Assembly: GCF_020564935.1 (NCBI RefSeq)
Contig: NZ_JAJCXB010000021.1
Span: 1 to 64,000, forward strand
DNA length: 64,000 nucleotides
Direction: 5' to 3'
Origin: Streptomyces pinistramenti
GTDB taxonomy: Bacteria; Actinomycetota; Actinomycetes; Streptomycetales; Streptomycetaceae
Every line of letters begins with the position of its first letter. Position 1 is the stretch's first letter. Shown piece after piece: positions 34,167 through 43,949 of the stretch. The translations under genes and the position numbers were made by a program. The notes under the pieces are model-generated. The model was given only the letters and a program-made list of their open reading frames with translations, was not told the DNA's origin and did not search any database.

Positions 34167-34340
34167 TTTCGCTCCTGCGGGGTGAGAGCGCGCACGCGGC
34201 GCGGGCCGCGATGATCAGCGCGGAATACGAAGAGTAAGGGGACGGGGCCCGTAACGGAATGGGGTTCCCGGTACGGGCCGGCGTGCGGAACCTCGGTGCT
34301 CCGCACGCCGGTCGTAGGGGCGGTCAGGCCGCAGGGGCGG

Positions 34341-34658
34341 TCAGACTGTGGTGTTCTGCCACTGCTTGTTCTGGTCGCCGTCCACCTGCTGGTAGTTCTG
34401 CGCCACCTGCATCAGCGTCTTGTGGCCCATGCCCAGGGTCTCGCGCATGTCGTCGACCTTGGCCATCCACTGCTGGTGTGCGGTGTTGTACGCGTCGATG
34501 GTCAGACCGTCCATCTCGCCGCGCACGGTCATGACCTGGCGGGACAGCTCCTCCAGGTAGTTCTCGATCTGGATGGTGTAGTTGACCAGCTCCTGGCGCG
34601 TGTTGTCCATGACGCCGTGGTTGGCGCTGAAATCCGCGAAACTTCCGCTACCGGGCAT
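34341..34658 (-). CDS. WXG100-family protein (Esx pair, second gene)
   Basis: 105 residues. Helix one is QELVNYTIQIENYLEELSRQVMTVRGEMDG, the turn region reads AHQQWMAKVDD (a Trp in the WXG position, but W-M-A), and a second helix follows. The start at 34658 has GAGGAC 8 bases upstream; a longer reading from 34673 is less likely. It lies 78 bases downstream of a canonical WXG100 gene, and the two probably form the secreted heterodimer that primes ESX export. Known Streptomyces ESX pairs are needed for normal development in some species. Confidence 0.88.
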   Translation of the reverse strand: MPGSGSFADFSANHGVMDNTRQELVNYTIQIENYLEELSRQVMTVRGEMDGLTIDAYNTAHQQWMAKVDDMRETLGMGHKTLMQVAQNYQQVDGDQNKQWQNTTV

Positions 34659-34736
34659 GTGAGACGTCCTCACGAATCGATGGGGTGAAGGAGAGGGGGA
34701 AGCCGCCGGCCGGCGGCGCGGGCGCGGGCCGCGGGG

Positions 34737-35048
34737 TCAGACGCCCGACCAGCCCTTGCCTTGCTGCGCGGCCAGCTCTTCGTTGGTCACGAAGTCCTTG
34801 TGCGTGGCGCCCAGTTGCAGGCCCATCTGCTCCAGGGAATCCATGAGCGACTTGAGCTGCGTCTGCCAGGTCTCCAGCGCGCCGCCGAACCCGTTCGACG
34901 CGTTGCCCGTCCAGCCGCCCGCCAGCGTCATCTTGCTGTTGGTGACGTTGGTCTGGATGTTGTCGCAGCTGTGGTGCACGTTCTCGATGGCGCGGGCCGC
35001 GACTTGGAGGGCGTGCTCACTGCTTGTGAACTGGTTGCCAGCAACCAT
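34737..35048 (-). CDS. WXG100-family protein with canonical WXG (Esx pair, first gene)
   Basis: 103 residues. The helix-turn-helix fold carries a true WXG motif, GGWTGNASNGFGGALETW, between helix one (EHALQVAARAIENVHHSCDNIQ) and helix two. AAGGAG lies 8 bases before the ATG at 35048. It is the first gene of the leftward substrate train, 105 bases after eccB, and pairs with the next gene. WXG100 proteins are exported by EccC as dimers. Confidence 0.93.
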   Translation of the reverse strand: MVAGNQFTSSEHALQVAARAIENVHHSCDNIQTNVTNSKMTLAGGWTGNASNGFGGALETWQTQLKSLMDSLEQMGLQLGATHKDFVTNEELAAQQGKGWSGV

Positions 35049-35153
35049 GCGATCACTCCTTGAGGTCGGTGCCGGAGGCGGGCGGAGTGTCCGCGCCCCG
35101 GCAGCGGGAATCGGTGTACGACGTCAGGGTCGGGCCATACCGGCGGTGGCTCG

Positions 35154-36680
35154 TCATCCGGCTGCCTTCGTGCCCTTCCCCGAACCTGCGGTGGAGCTTC
35201 CGGAGGCGCGGCACTCAGGGTCCTGCGGCGCCTGCGGAGCCGCCAGCGCGGGCTGTACGGCGGCCGACGGATCGAGCACGGGGCCCGTCGGAAGCAGTCG
35301 CAGCAGCGCCGACGGCAGTCGGACGGCCTCCCGATCGGTGTACGAAAGCTTCTTCAGCACCGATGCGTCGGCCAGCGGATATTTGGTTCCGTCCCCGGTG
35401 ACCAGGTACGGGGCACCGGCGCTCGTGCCGCTGCCCTCGCCGCCCCGGCCCGGCACCGGCCGTGCCAGCACCGCCGTGCCCGGCTGTGCGGTCACGAGTC
35501 CCGGCTGCGGGCAGCCGGGCGCGGTGCTCTGTCGCGGCACGATCTGCCGGCCACCGGCCAACTTGCGGTCGGTCAGGGTGATCTGCTGCTGCGGGGAGCT
35601 GCCGCGAGGGGCGACGGTCAGGCAGGGTACGGCGCCGCCCACGGTGACCGCGCGGGGCGGGGAGGCCGGCAGTCCGGCGGTCACGTCCGGCTGCTTGCCC
35701 TTGGCCAGCGCCGACTTGACCTGGTCAGGGGTGAGTTCGACGGCGGTGGGCGCGGCCCCGCCGTACGCCTTGCTCCGGGTGGCCGCGTCGCCGCGCAGGA
35801 GCTGGGTGCCGGTGAGGGTGAAGGGCACCAGGCCCGACTCGGTCAGCAGGTAGTACTGGTCGGCCGAGCTGGGCGTGTGCACCACGAAGAACTGGCCCAC
35901 CAGCCGCTTGTGGCCGGCGATCACCGGCCCGGCGGAGCCGCGGCCGGACACGTCGGGCGCGCTCAGGTCGGGGCCCGCAGGTACCGCGGCGAGGAAGGAG
36001 TCGTCGACGGAGACCGGGTCGGTGGTGCCGTAGCCGAGCGCCTGCACGGCGCCGCTCCCGCCGTCCAGGCGCAGCCGCTGGCCGTGCCACAGCAGGTAGG
36101 CGTTCTCCTTGGCGTCCTGGACGAGCACGGCCTTGCCGTCGGGCAGCGGCGGGCTGCCGGCGCTGACGCCGATGCCCACCGACGTGGCCGCCAGCTCGGC
36201 GCCGTCGTCGCCGGTCCTGCTGGTGGCGCACACCTGCCAGGCGCCCTGCGAGAGTGCGTCGCCCGCGGGCAGCGAGTCGGGTGCGTCGGGGATGCCGATG
36301 GGGGTGCCGCGCGGCACCCCGTTCAGCGACTCCCGCGAGACCTCCTGCACCAGGCCCTTCTCGCCGGCGGCCAGTTTGGCGGAGGTGTAGTTGAGTACCG
36401 GGCGCAGCTCACCGTCGCCGTACAGGTACCTGGCCCCCGTCTCCTTCTCCACGATGATGGCGTTGGCCTGGCGCCAGGCCGTGGAGGTGCCGGGGAAGAG
36501 GAGTCCGGAGAGGGCGAAGCCGACGCACAGCAGCAGGCCGATGACCAGGCCGATCACGGTGCCGCGCTTGGTGCGGCCCAGGTGTGTGTCGACGGCGTCG
36601 GGGTCGGCGGAGAGCATGCTGGAGGTCAGGCGTCCCACCACGAAGGAGTACGCCTGGACCTGGTCCCGCCGTGACTGCAT
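35154..36680 (-). CDS. eccB: type VII secretion membrane protein EccB
   Basis: 508 residues. The N terminus (QSRRDQVQAYSFVVGRLTSSML) is the family signature. A single membrane segment follows at about 41-63 (TVIGLVIGLLLCVGFALSGLLF). The rest is extracellular and repeats short strands such as ARYLYGDGELRPVLNYTSAKL and NAYLLWHGQRLRLDG, as in the EccB periplasmic fold. EccB stabilises the ESX membrane complex with EccC and EccD. AGGAGAG lies 4 bases before the ATG. It follows eccD by about 120 bases on the same strand. Confidence 0.95.
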   Translation of the reverse strand: MQSRRDQVQAYSFVVGRLTSSMLSADPDAVDTHLGRTKRGTVIGLVIGLLLCVGFALSGLLFPGTSTAWRQANAIIVEKETGARYLYGDGELRPVLNYTSAKLAAGEKGLVQEVSRESLNGVPRGTPIGIPDAPDSLPAGDALSQGAWQVCATSRTGDDGAELAATSVGIGVSAGSPPLPDGKAVLVQDAKENAYLLWHGQRLRLDGGSGAVQALGYGTTDPVSVDDSFLAAVPAGPDLSAPDVSGRGSAGPVIAGHKRLVGQFFVVHTPSSADQYYLLTESGLVPFTLTGTQLLRGDAATRSKAYGGAAPTAVELTPDQVKSALAKGKQPDVTAGLPASPPRAVTVGGAVPCLTVAPRGSSPQQQITLTDRKLAGGRQIVPRQSTAPGCPQPGLVTAQPGTAVLARPVPGRGGEGSGTSAGAPYLVTGDGTKYPLADASVLKKLSYTDREAVRLPSALLRLLPTGPVLDPSAAVQPALAAPQAPQDPECRASGSSTAGSGKGTKAAG

Positions 36681-36800
36681 GTGCTCTCCTACTACGTGCC
36701 GTGACGTCGGTGACCGGACGGCGCCGCCCGCGGGGCGCGGTGACGCGGGGGAAGCGGAAGTCGGGCGGCGGGGCCGGTCGTCCGCCGCGCGCCGCGTGCG

Positions 36801-38195
36801 TCAGCTCAGCCAGCCGCGCAGGGCACCGAGCGCGCCCAGGTCGACGAGGACGAGGGGCAGCAGCGCGATGGCGCAGGCCGAGTGGAGCAGGTCGGCGGCG
36901 CGTCCCCAGTACGGGACGAGACGGCGGCCGGGGAGCGACCACGAGGCGATGACCAGGCCGGTGCCGGCGACGAGCAGGGCCAGCAGGACGAGGGCGCGGG
37001 CGCCCAGGGAGCCGTCCCAGGCGAAGCCGAAGGCGGGCAGCAGCAGCCCGAGGCAGCCGGGCAGCGCCACGGACAGCCGCTGCCGGGTGCCGGCCATCGC
37101 GCGGGCGTGCAGGATGAGCAGCACGCTCAACACGGCGCCGAGCACGAGCGGTTCCCAGCCCACTCCGGTGGACAGCGCGATCAGGCACACCGCGCACATC
37201 AGGCCGCAGGCGGCGTAGAGCGCGGTCATGTAGCGGTCGGCGACGCGGGTGCGGTCCAGGACGTCGGTGGAGGGGACGGGGTCGATTCCCTCCTGGAGTT
37301 CCTGGGCGTTGGTGGGCAGTGGCGGCAGCCGCAGGCCGGCGAGGCGGAAGGACAGTATGGGGACGAACGTGCCCAGCACCACGGCGAAGGCGGCGACAGG
37401 ACCGGCCGCTTCCGACGGTGCCAGGCCGGCCGTGAGGCCGAGGACGCCGCCCACCGCTCCGAGGAGGAAGGCGAGCAGCACGGCGGTGAACAGGGGTGCC
37501 GCGGACGCCGCGGCGGCCAGGGCCAGAATGGCGCCTCCCGAGCCGGCCGCGGAACCGGCCAGCAGCCGTGCCCCCGACAGCGCGTCGCCCGGTGGTCCGG
37601 CGGGTATGAACCAGCCGGCCACGAAGAGGAACGGCACGGCCAGCAGGCCGAGCACGGTCCCCGCGACGGCGTCGCCCACCGCACGGGAGGCGCAGACCGC
37701 GCCGAGGAGCAGCAGGAGGGCGACGACCGCACAGCCGCCGGAGCGCAGCAGGGGCAGGTCGCTGGTGGCCAACGGGGCGAGTCCGCAAAGGAGTACGGCG
37801 GAGCCGAAGCCGAGGGCCAGTCGGCGGGTGCCCTGGGGGCCCCACTTGTCGGCGCGCTCGCGCATGCCGGTGGCGACCCCGTCGACGAGGTCGTCGAAGT
37901 GCACCGGGGGCAACTGTTCGCGGCGTGGGCGCAGATGAAGTGTTTCGCCGTCCCGCAGCCCCAGATCGGCCGGTGTCGCATCCTCGTCGAGCGCCGGATG
38001 GCCGAGTCGCTGGAGGACCCAACCGCCGTGCTCCACACCGGTTTCTTCCAGGTCACCGCCCGGCACGGAGCCGTGTTCGAGCAGTGCGGGCAGCAACTCG
38101 GCAAGGGGCATGTCGGCCGGCAGACCGATGTCGAAGGAGCGCTCAGGTGCCTTGACGACGACTTTGCAGATATCGGCAACGATGGTGCTGCTCAC
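36801..38195 (-). CDS. eccD: type VII secretion integral membrane protein EccD
   Basis: 464 residues. Residues 1-95 are a ubiquitin-like YukD-type domain (VADICKVVVKAPERSFDIGLPADMP...LHLRPRREQLP). About eleven membrane segments fill residues 120-464. EccD lines the ESX channel region. The GTG at 38195 is preceded by GGAAGGCGAG at about 8 bases. It is divergent from eccC across a 449-base region holding an operator-like palindrome. I see no EccE gene, in keeping with known Streptomyces ESX loci. Confidence 0.94.
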   Translation of the reverse strand: MSSTIVADICKVVVKAPERSFDIGLPADMPLAELLPALLEHGSVPGGDLEETGVEHGGWVLQRLGHPALDEDATPADLGLRDGETLHLRPRREQLPPVHFDDLVDGVATGMRERADKWGPQGTRRLALGFGSAVLLCGLAPLATSDLPLLRSGGCAVVALLLLLGAVCASRAVGDAVAGTVLGLLAVPFLFVAGWFIPAGPPGDALSGARLLAGSAAGSGGAILALAAAASAAPLFTAVLLAFLLGAVGGVLGLTAGLAPSEAAGPVAAFAVVLGTFVPILSFRLAGLRLPPLPTNAQELQEGIDPVPSTDVLDRTRVADRYMTALYAACGLMCAVCLIALSTGVGWEPLVLGAVLSVLLILHARAMAGTRQRLSVALPGCLGLLLPAFGFAWDGSLGARALVLLALLVAGTGLVIASWSLPGRRLVPYWGRAADLLHSACAIALLPLVLVDLGALGALRGWLS

Positions 38196-38644
38196 GTCAG
38201 TTCTCGCCTTCCGCCCCGACGTCGAGGGTCATCAGCCGGACGCTCTTACCGAGGCAACAGTTGCTTCGGACGCAACGATGCGGAAGGAGTGGACGTCCGG
38301 AGGCTGTGCCGACATCGTCGTGCTCGATGACTGGAACCCCTGCACAGGCCACGGAACATCACGCTCTCGGCGCGACAGCATCGCTCTGCCTGCGGGGAGG
38401 GCGCCCGGGTGGAGAGGAAGTTAACACAGGTCTCATTAACATTGGTCTGTTGCCTGAAAAGTTGTGTGATCTTCGTGAGAACGCGACCGATGGGGCCCGA
38501 GAGGCGCCATGGCATCATCGGGGCCCACGAGCTCGACGCGCCACCCTCCGACCGCCTTGAGCGGCCGCCCCCTGCCCGTACGCCTCCCGTACGGCCGGCC
38601 GGCCACGGGGGCGGCCGCACCCCGTACGCACCGAGAGGACCTGT
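38196..38644. promoter_or_regulatory. eccD-eccC divergent control region with 19-bp operator-like palindrome
   Basis: 449 bases without a gene. CGAGGCAAC-A-GTTGCTTCG (38250-38268) is a near-perfect palindrome with one G-T mismatch, 55 bases upstream of eccD. An unusually AT-rich stretch at 38419-38480 contains TTAACA twice, 15 bases apart (38421-38426 and 38436-38441). It probably holds promoters, but no clear -35/-10 pair can be named. Both ESX core operons start from here. Confidence 0.5.
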
Positions 38645-41600
38645 GTGAGCCTCATCCTCTTCCGCCGTCCCCCGCGCCGGCCAGGGCCCGAAGTCCCCGG
38701 CGGCGAGCTGGAATTGCAGGAGCCCCCCGTCCTGCCCGAGCGGGTCAGCAGCATGTCCGCGCTGTTCACGTACCTGCCCATGGCCATCGCCTCCACCGGC
38801 ATGGTGCTGATCTTCCTGCGGCCCGGCGGCGGCAGCAGCGTCTTCACGTACATGGTCGGCGGCATGATGCTGATCAGCACGCTCGCCATGCTGATCGGCC
38901 AACTCGTGCGCACCGCAGGGGAACGCAAGCAGCGCCTGAGCGGCGACCGCCGCGACTACCTGCGCTACCTGTCGCAGAACCGGCGCCGGGTCCGCGAGGC
39001 CGTCGTCGGCCAGCGCGACGCCCACTCCTGGCGCAACCCCGACCCGGACGCCCTGCGTTCGCTCGTGCGAACGTCGCGGCTGTGGGAACGGCGCACCACC
39101 CACGAGGACTTCGCCGAGGTCAGGATCGCCGTCGGCGACCAACGGCTCGGTATGCGCGTCGCCCCCATGGAGACCAAGCCGGTCGAGGACCTGGAGCCAC
39201 TGGCAGCCCACGCCCTGCGCCGCTTCATACGGGCCTACACCTCGGTCGCCGACCAGCCCATCGCGCTCTACCTGCGCGGCTACGCACGCGTCCAGCTCCG
39301 CGGGGACGACGACGCGGCGCGCGCCATGACGCGGGCCCTGCTCGGCCAGCTCGCGGTCTTCCACGCCCCCGAGGAACTTCGCATCGCGGTATGCGTGAAC
39401 GAAGGCGACCTGAAGCACTGGGAATGGCTCAAGTGGCTGCCGCACGCCCTCCATCCCACCGAGCACGACGGCGCCGGCCAGCGCCGCCTGGTGACGGACG
39501 ATGCCACCGAGTTCACCGAACTGCTCGGCAGCGTCCTCGCCGACCGCCCGCGCTTCGACCCCCAGGCCACGCCCGGCAAGGAAGACCCGTTCACCGTCAT
39601 CGTCCTCGACGGCGCGCAGGTCCCCGCCGACGACCGGCTGGCCGGCGGCGGCTACCGCAACAGCGTCATCATCGACATCGCCGGCAGCATCGCCTGGAAC
39701 GGCGGCCCGCACACCCTCGGCCTCGAAGTCGAGCCCGGCCACCTCCGCGTCGTGGGCCGCGACCGCAATGGACGCGAGACCCTCTCCCGGCTCGGCAGCC
39801 CCGACAGCCTCAGCATCGTCAGGTCCCGCGCCCTCGCGCACCTGATCGCGCCGTACCGCATGAGCGTCACCACCGAGGTCGCCGAGCCGCTGGAGTCCAA
39901 CTTCCAGCTCACCACCCTGCTCGGCATTTCGGACCTGCACACCCACGAGCTGGAACGGCTCCACGAACACCGAGGCCCCGGCGAACGCGACCGGCTGCGC
40001 GCCCCCATCGGCGTCGCCGCCGACGGATCGCCCGTCGAACTCGACCTCAAGGAGTCCGCGCACAACGGCATGGGCCCGCACGGCATGCTCATCGGCGCCA
40101 CCGGCTCCGGGAAGAGCGAACTGCTGCGCACGCTCGTCACCTCGCTCGCCCTCACCCACTCGTCCGAGATCCTCAACCTCGTCCTCGTGGACTTCAAGGG
40201 CGGCGCCACCTTCCTCGGCCTGGAGGACCTGCCGCACACCTCCGCCGTCATCACCAACCTCGCCGACGAGGCCGCTCTGGTGACCCGCATGCACGACGCC
40301 GTGCACGGTGAACTCATCCGCCGCCAGGAACTGCTGCGCAGCGCGGGCAACTACACCAACAACCTGGAGTACGAGAAGGCCCGCCTCGCCGGCACCCCGC
40401 TCGCACCCATGCCGTCCCTCGTCATCATCGTCGACGAGTTCAGCGAACTCCTCGCGGCCCACCCCTCGTTCATGGACCTCTTCGTCATGATCGGACGGCT
40501 CGGCCGCAGCCTGGGCGTGCACCTGCTCCTCGCCTCCCAGCGCCTCGACGAGGGCCGCGTCCACCAGCTCGAATCGCACCTCTCCTACCGCGTCGGACTG
40601 CGCACCTTCTCCGCCATGGAGAGCCGCGGCGTCCTCGGCGTCCCCGACGCCCACCAGCTGCCGCCCGCCCCGGGCAACGGCTACCTCAAGAGCGACACCG
40701 CCACCCTCACCCGCTTCAAGGCCGCGTACGTCTCAGGCCCCTACGAGGCCAGGCGCCGCAACACCCCGAGCGCGCAGGGCGGCGGCGTGGCCGTGCCGTA
40801 CCGGTCCGGCTACGTCCCGCCCACCCGGCCCCTGGTACCCGTCGAGCCCGATCCGGCCGATGAGGAGCAGGAGAAGCTCACCCTCCTGGAGGCCGCGAAC
40901 CGGCGCCTGCTGGGCAGCGGCCCGGCCGCCCGCCGCATCTGGCTGCCCCCGCTGGACGTCCCGCCCACCCTCGACGAGATGCTGGCGGCCCAGCCGGAGG
41001 ACGTGGCCCGCCTCTACGACCCCGAGCGCAAGCAGGCGGGCCCGCTCAGCGTGCCCGTCGGCGTCATCGACCGGCCCTTCGACCAGCGTCGCGACCCGCT
41101 CGTCGCCGACCTGTCGGGCACCGGCGGCCACCTCGGCGTGGCCGGCGGACCGCAGACCGGCAAGAGCACCCTGCTGCGCACCGTCATCGCCGCACTCGCC
41201 CTCACCCACACCCCGCGCGAAGTGCAGTTCCACTGCTTCGACTTCGGCGGCGGCAACTTCAACGTCCTGTCCGGCCTGCCGCACATGGGCACCATCAGCA
41301 GCCGCGTCCACACCGAACGCGTCGACCGCACCGTGGGCGAGCTGAACACCCTGCTGACCCGCAGGGAGGAGCAGTTCGCCGAGGAGAACATCGACGGCAT
41401 CTCCGACTACCGCAGGCGCCGCGCCGCCGGGGAGTTCGCCGACGACCCCTGGGGAGACGTCTTCCTCGTCGTCGACGGCTGGTCGACGCTCCGCAACGAC
41501 TTCTTCGACCTCAGCCAGGACATCGCCCAACTCGGCGCGCGCGGACTCAACTACGGCGTCCACCTGATGATCGCCTCGCCGCGCTGGGCCGACATCCAGT

Positions 41601-42616
41601 CCGCACTCCGCGACCAGATCGGCAGCCGCTTCGAGCTGCGTCTCGGTGACCCGGTGGACTCCGTCGTCAACATGCGCAAGGCCAAGGAAGTCCCGCGCAT
41701 TCCCGGCCGCGGACTGACCGAGGACACCTACCACTTCCTCACCGCGCTGCCCCGCACCGACGGCGACGGCAACCCGGCCGGCCTCACCGAAGGCACCCAG
41801 GAACTCGTCCGCTCGGTGCGCGACGCCTGGGGCGACCGCCCCGGCGCCCCCGCCGTGCGGATGCTGCCCCACACGGTTCTCGCCGCCGACCTCCCCGAGC
41901 CCGAGGGCCGCAACGTGGCACTCGGCCTGGAGGAGAACGAACTGGCCGCCTTCCGGCAGGACTTCGACGCCAGCCCGCACCTCATCGTCATCGGCGACAC
42001 CGAGAGCGGAAAGACCAACCTGCTCCGCCTCGTCGCCGACTCCATCGTCCGCACCCACACCAGCACCCAGGCCAAGTTCGCCTTCGTCGACCTGCGGCGC
42101 GAGCTGTACGACGCGGTGCCCGAGGACTACCGGCTCGACTACGCCGTCTCCCTCGACGCGGTCCGTGAAATGGTGCGCAACGCGGCCGCCTCGATGCGTC
42201 CGCGCGTCCCGGGACCGGACATCACGCCGGACCGGCTGCGCAAGCGCGACTGGTGGAACGGTCCGCAGGTCTTCCTCATCGCGGACGACTACGACCTCGT
42301 CGGCGGGGGCGGAATCGGCGCCCAGACGCCGTTCGAGCCGCTGCTCGAACTCCTCAGCCAGGGCGCGGAGATCGGCTTCCACCTGATCATCGCCCGCTCG
42401 GCAGGCGGCGTCAGCCGCGCCATGACCGACCCGCTGATGCGCCGCCTCGTCGAGGCGAACACCAACCGCATCCTGCTGTCCTGCCCGCCGGCGGAAGGCA
42501 TGCTCTTCGGCGACATCCGCCCCCGCACCCTCCCTCCGGGCCGCGCCCAGTGGATCTCCCGCCGCCGCAACGTCCAGGTACAGACGGCACTGTTGGGGGA
42601 GAGCGAGGGGCGGTAG
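38645..42616 (+). CDS. eccC: type VII secretion motor ATPase EccC (FtsK/SpoIIIE type)
   Basis: 1323 residues. Two membrane segments lie at about 38-85 (LFTYLPMAIASTGMVLIFL and FTYMVGGMMLISTLAML). Three FtsK/SpoIIIE ATPase domains follow, with Walker A motifs GATGSGKS (484-491), GGPQTGKS (834-841) and GDTESGKT (1117-1124). This is the single-chain form, not the split EccCa/EccCb of mycobacterial ESX-1. The C-terminal domains bind the signal of WXG100 substrates. The GTG at 38645 has GAGAGGA about 7 bases upstream. It is divergent from eccD/eccB and ends at a strong hairpin facing the mycosin gene. Confidence 0.96.
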   Translation: MSLILFRRPPRRPGPEVPGGELELQEPPVLPERVSSMSALFTYLPMAIASTGMVLIFLRPGGGSSVFTYMVGGMMLISTLAMLIGQLVRTAGERKQRLSGDRRDYLRYLSQNRRRVREAVVGQRDAHSWRNPDPDALRSLVRTSRLWERRTTHEDFAEVRIAVGDQRLGMRVAPMETKPVEDLEPLAAHALRRFIRAYTSVADQPIALYLRGYARVQLRGDDDAARAMTRALLGQLAVFHAPEELRIAVCVNEGDLKHWEWLKWLPHALHPTEHDGAGQRRLVTDDATEFTELLGSVLADRPRFDPQATPGKEDPFTVIVLDGAQVPADDRLAGGGYRNSVIIDIAGSIAWNGGPHTLGLEVEPGHLRVVGRDRNGRETLSRLGSPDSLSIVRSRALAHLIAPYRMSVTTEVAEPLESNFQLTTLLGISDLHTHELERLHEHRGPGERDRLRAPIGVAADGSPVELDLKESAHNGMGPHGMLIGATGSGKSELLRTLVTSLALTHSSEILNLVLVDFKGGATFLGLEDLPHTSAVITNLADEAALVTRMHDAVHGELIRRQELLRSAGNYTNNLEYEKARLAGTPLAPMPSLVIIVDEFSELLAAHPSFMDLFVMIGRLGRSLGVHLLLASQRLDEGRVHQLESHLSYRVGLRTFSAMESRGVLGVPDAHQLPPAPGNGYLKSDTATLTRFKAAYVSGPYEARRRNTPSAQGGGVAVPYRSGYVPPTRPLVPVEPDPADEEQEKLTLLEAANRRLLGSGPAARRIWLPPLDVPPTLDEMLAAQPEDVARLYDPERKQAGPLSVPVGVIDRPFDQRRDPLVADLSGTGGHLGVAGGPQTGKSTLLRTVIAALALTHTPREVQFHCFDFGGGNFNVLSGLPHMGTISSRVHTERVDRTVGELNTLLTRREEQFAEENIDGISDYRRRRAAGEFADDPWGDVFLVVDGWSTLRNDFFDLSQDIAQLGARGLNYGVHLMIASPRWADIQSALRDQIGSRFELRLGDPVDSVVNMRKAKEVPRIPGRGLTEDTYHFLTALPRTDGDGNPAGLTEGTQELVRSVRDAWGDRPGAPAVRMLPHTVLAADLPEPEGRNVALGLEENELAAFRQDFDASPHLIVIGDTESGKTNLLRLVADSIVRTHTSTQAKFAFVDLRRELYDAVPEDYRLDYAVSLDAVREMVRNAAASMRPRVPGPDITPDRLRKRDWWNGPQVFLIADDYDLVGGGGIGAQTPFEPLLELLSQGAEIGFHLIIARSAGGVSRAMTDPLMRRLVEANTNRILLSCPPAEGMLFGDIRPRTLPPGRAQWISRRRNVQVQTALLGESEGR

Positions 42617-42670
42617 GCCGCGCGTTCTCCGCCGCCTCTGCCACCTGCGACGAAGCGAGGAAAGCCAGGG

Positions 42671-42708
42671 GCGGGCCGGGCCCGCACCCGAGGGCGGACC
42701 CGGCCCGC
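42671..42708. terminator. hairpin between convergent eccC and mycosin gene
   Basis: GCGGGCCGGG (42671-42680) pairs perfectly with CCCGGCCCGC (42699-42708), with an 18-base loop. It lies between the eccC stop (42616) and the opposite stop at 42735. Confidence 0.7.
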
Positions 42709-42734
42709 ACCGGTTCAACTCCCGCGCCGTCCGG

Positions 42735-43949
42735 CTACGGTGCGCGCCAGCCCCGCGCCCGGCCCCGGGGGATGAGCACCGCCAGCATCGCCACCACAGC
42801 CGCTACTCCGGCAACCGCGCCCACGACCGCCCACACGGGCCCGGACGTCACCTCCGCCGGCGTCGGGTCCGCCCGGTAGGCGGCGGCCCCGTCCCGCCCG
42901 CCCTTGCCGTCACCGGGCCCATCGCCCGTGGGCAGCGCGGCCACGGCGCCCTCCGGGTCGACCGTCCCGTAGCCCGTCACCGGGTCGGGGACCGCGCCGG
43001 CACTGCGCACCGCGGTGGCCCGCAGCCGCTCCCGTACCGCGTCGGACGACAGGTGCGGGTCGCGCGCGCGGACCAGAGCCGCGGTACCGGCGACGAACGC
43101 CGCCGCCACCGCATCCCCGCTCCCGGTGAAGTGCCCGCCGCCGGGCCCCACGCTCAGCACCCGGTCACCGGGCGCCGTCAGATCGACGCGGGCCGTCGCC
43201 CCGCCGTCCGCCACGGCCCGGCCGGTGCTGCCGCCCGTGCCGAGCGGGGCACCCTCCACGTCGACGGCGGCGACGCTCACGACCTTCGGATAGGCGGCGG
43301 GGTAGGCGACCTTGCGGCTGCTGGACCCGGTCGCGCCGGCGACCACGACGGCGTTCTTCTCCTGCGCGTACGCCACGGCCGACTTCAGCGCGTCACTGGA
43401 GCGCACGGCGCCCGTGCCCACCAGGACCACCTGCGCTCCGTGGTCGACCGTCGAGCGGATGCCCGCGGCCACGGAGTCGGGGTCGGCGTCGTCGCCGTAG
43501 CCCTCGGCCTTCACCGTCGCCCCGATGACGCGCGCTCGCGGTGCGACGCCCTCGAAGCCGACGCCCGGGGTGTGCGAGGCCGCCACGACTCCGGCGAGGA
43601 AGGTCCCGTGCCCCGAACAGTCCGTGTGTGCGCCCGAGACCCGCCCGGCCAGGGCCGGTACGCCGCCGTCGAGCCCGCCGTCCACCACACCGACGGCCAC
43701 ACCGCTGCCCTCGCTGAGCGGATGCGCCCGCTCGATGCCGATGAGCTTCTGCGGCCACGGCGTCGCTTCGGCCGTACGGGAACTGTGCTTGACGCACTTC
43801 GTGCCGTCGAGCGACGAGGTGACCTGCGGCAGCACGGCGGAATCGGCGAGCGGGGCGGCGGCGGCCGCCGTGACCGTTCCCATGCCGGTGAGCAGTACGC
43901 AGCCCACCGTCGTGGCCCGTAGGGAAAGCTTCCGCCGGCGGTCGGACAC
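42735..43949 (-). CDS. mycosin-like subtilase with lost catalytic serine (MycP-type pseudoprotease)
   Basis: 404 residues: signal peptide (1-32), subtilisin fold (about 65-340), a Gly/Asp linker and a C-terminal membrane anchor at 371-393 with a basic stop-transfer tail, exactly the MycP architecture. Asp90 (GVVDGG) and His114 (SGHGT) of the triad remain. The nucleophile position is Ala280: the segment reads GSGDAVAAAFVAG where active subtilases have GTSxAxPxVAG. The oxyanion asparagine is also gone (VAGATG, Ala206, for AAGNxG). So it is probably not an active protease. MycP in mycobacteria also has a structural, protease-independent role in ESX complex stability, and that may be what is kept here. 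Transcribed convergently to eccC. Confidence 0.85.
   Translation of the reverse strand: MSDRRRKLSLRATTVGCVLLTGMGTVTAAAAAPLADSAVLPQVTSSLDGTKCVKHSSRTAEATPWPQKLIGIERAHPLSEGSGVAVGVVDGGLDGGVPALAGRVSGAHTDCSGHGTFLAGVVAASHTPGVGFEGVAPRARVIGATVKAEGYGDDADPDSVAAGIRSTVDHGAQVVLVGTGAVRSSDALKSAVAYAQEKNAVVVAGATGSSSRKVAYPAAYPKVVSVAAVDVEGAPLGTGGSTGRAVADGGATARVDLTAPGDRVLSVGPGGGHFTGSGDAVAAAFVAGTAALVRARDPHLSSDAVRERLRATAVRSAGAVPDPVTGYGTVDPEGAVAALPTGDGPGDGKGGRDGAAAYRADPTPAEVTSGPVWAVVGAVAGVAAVVAMLAVLIPRGRARGWRAP

Noticed and set aside
42735..43949. Mycosin gene as a decayed pseudogene
   Set aside because: Frame, signal peptide, fold motifs and membrane anchor are all intact; only catalytic positions changed.
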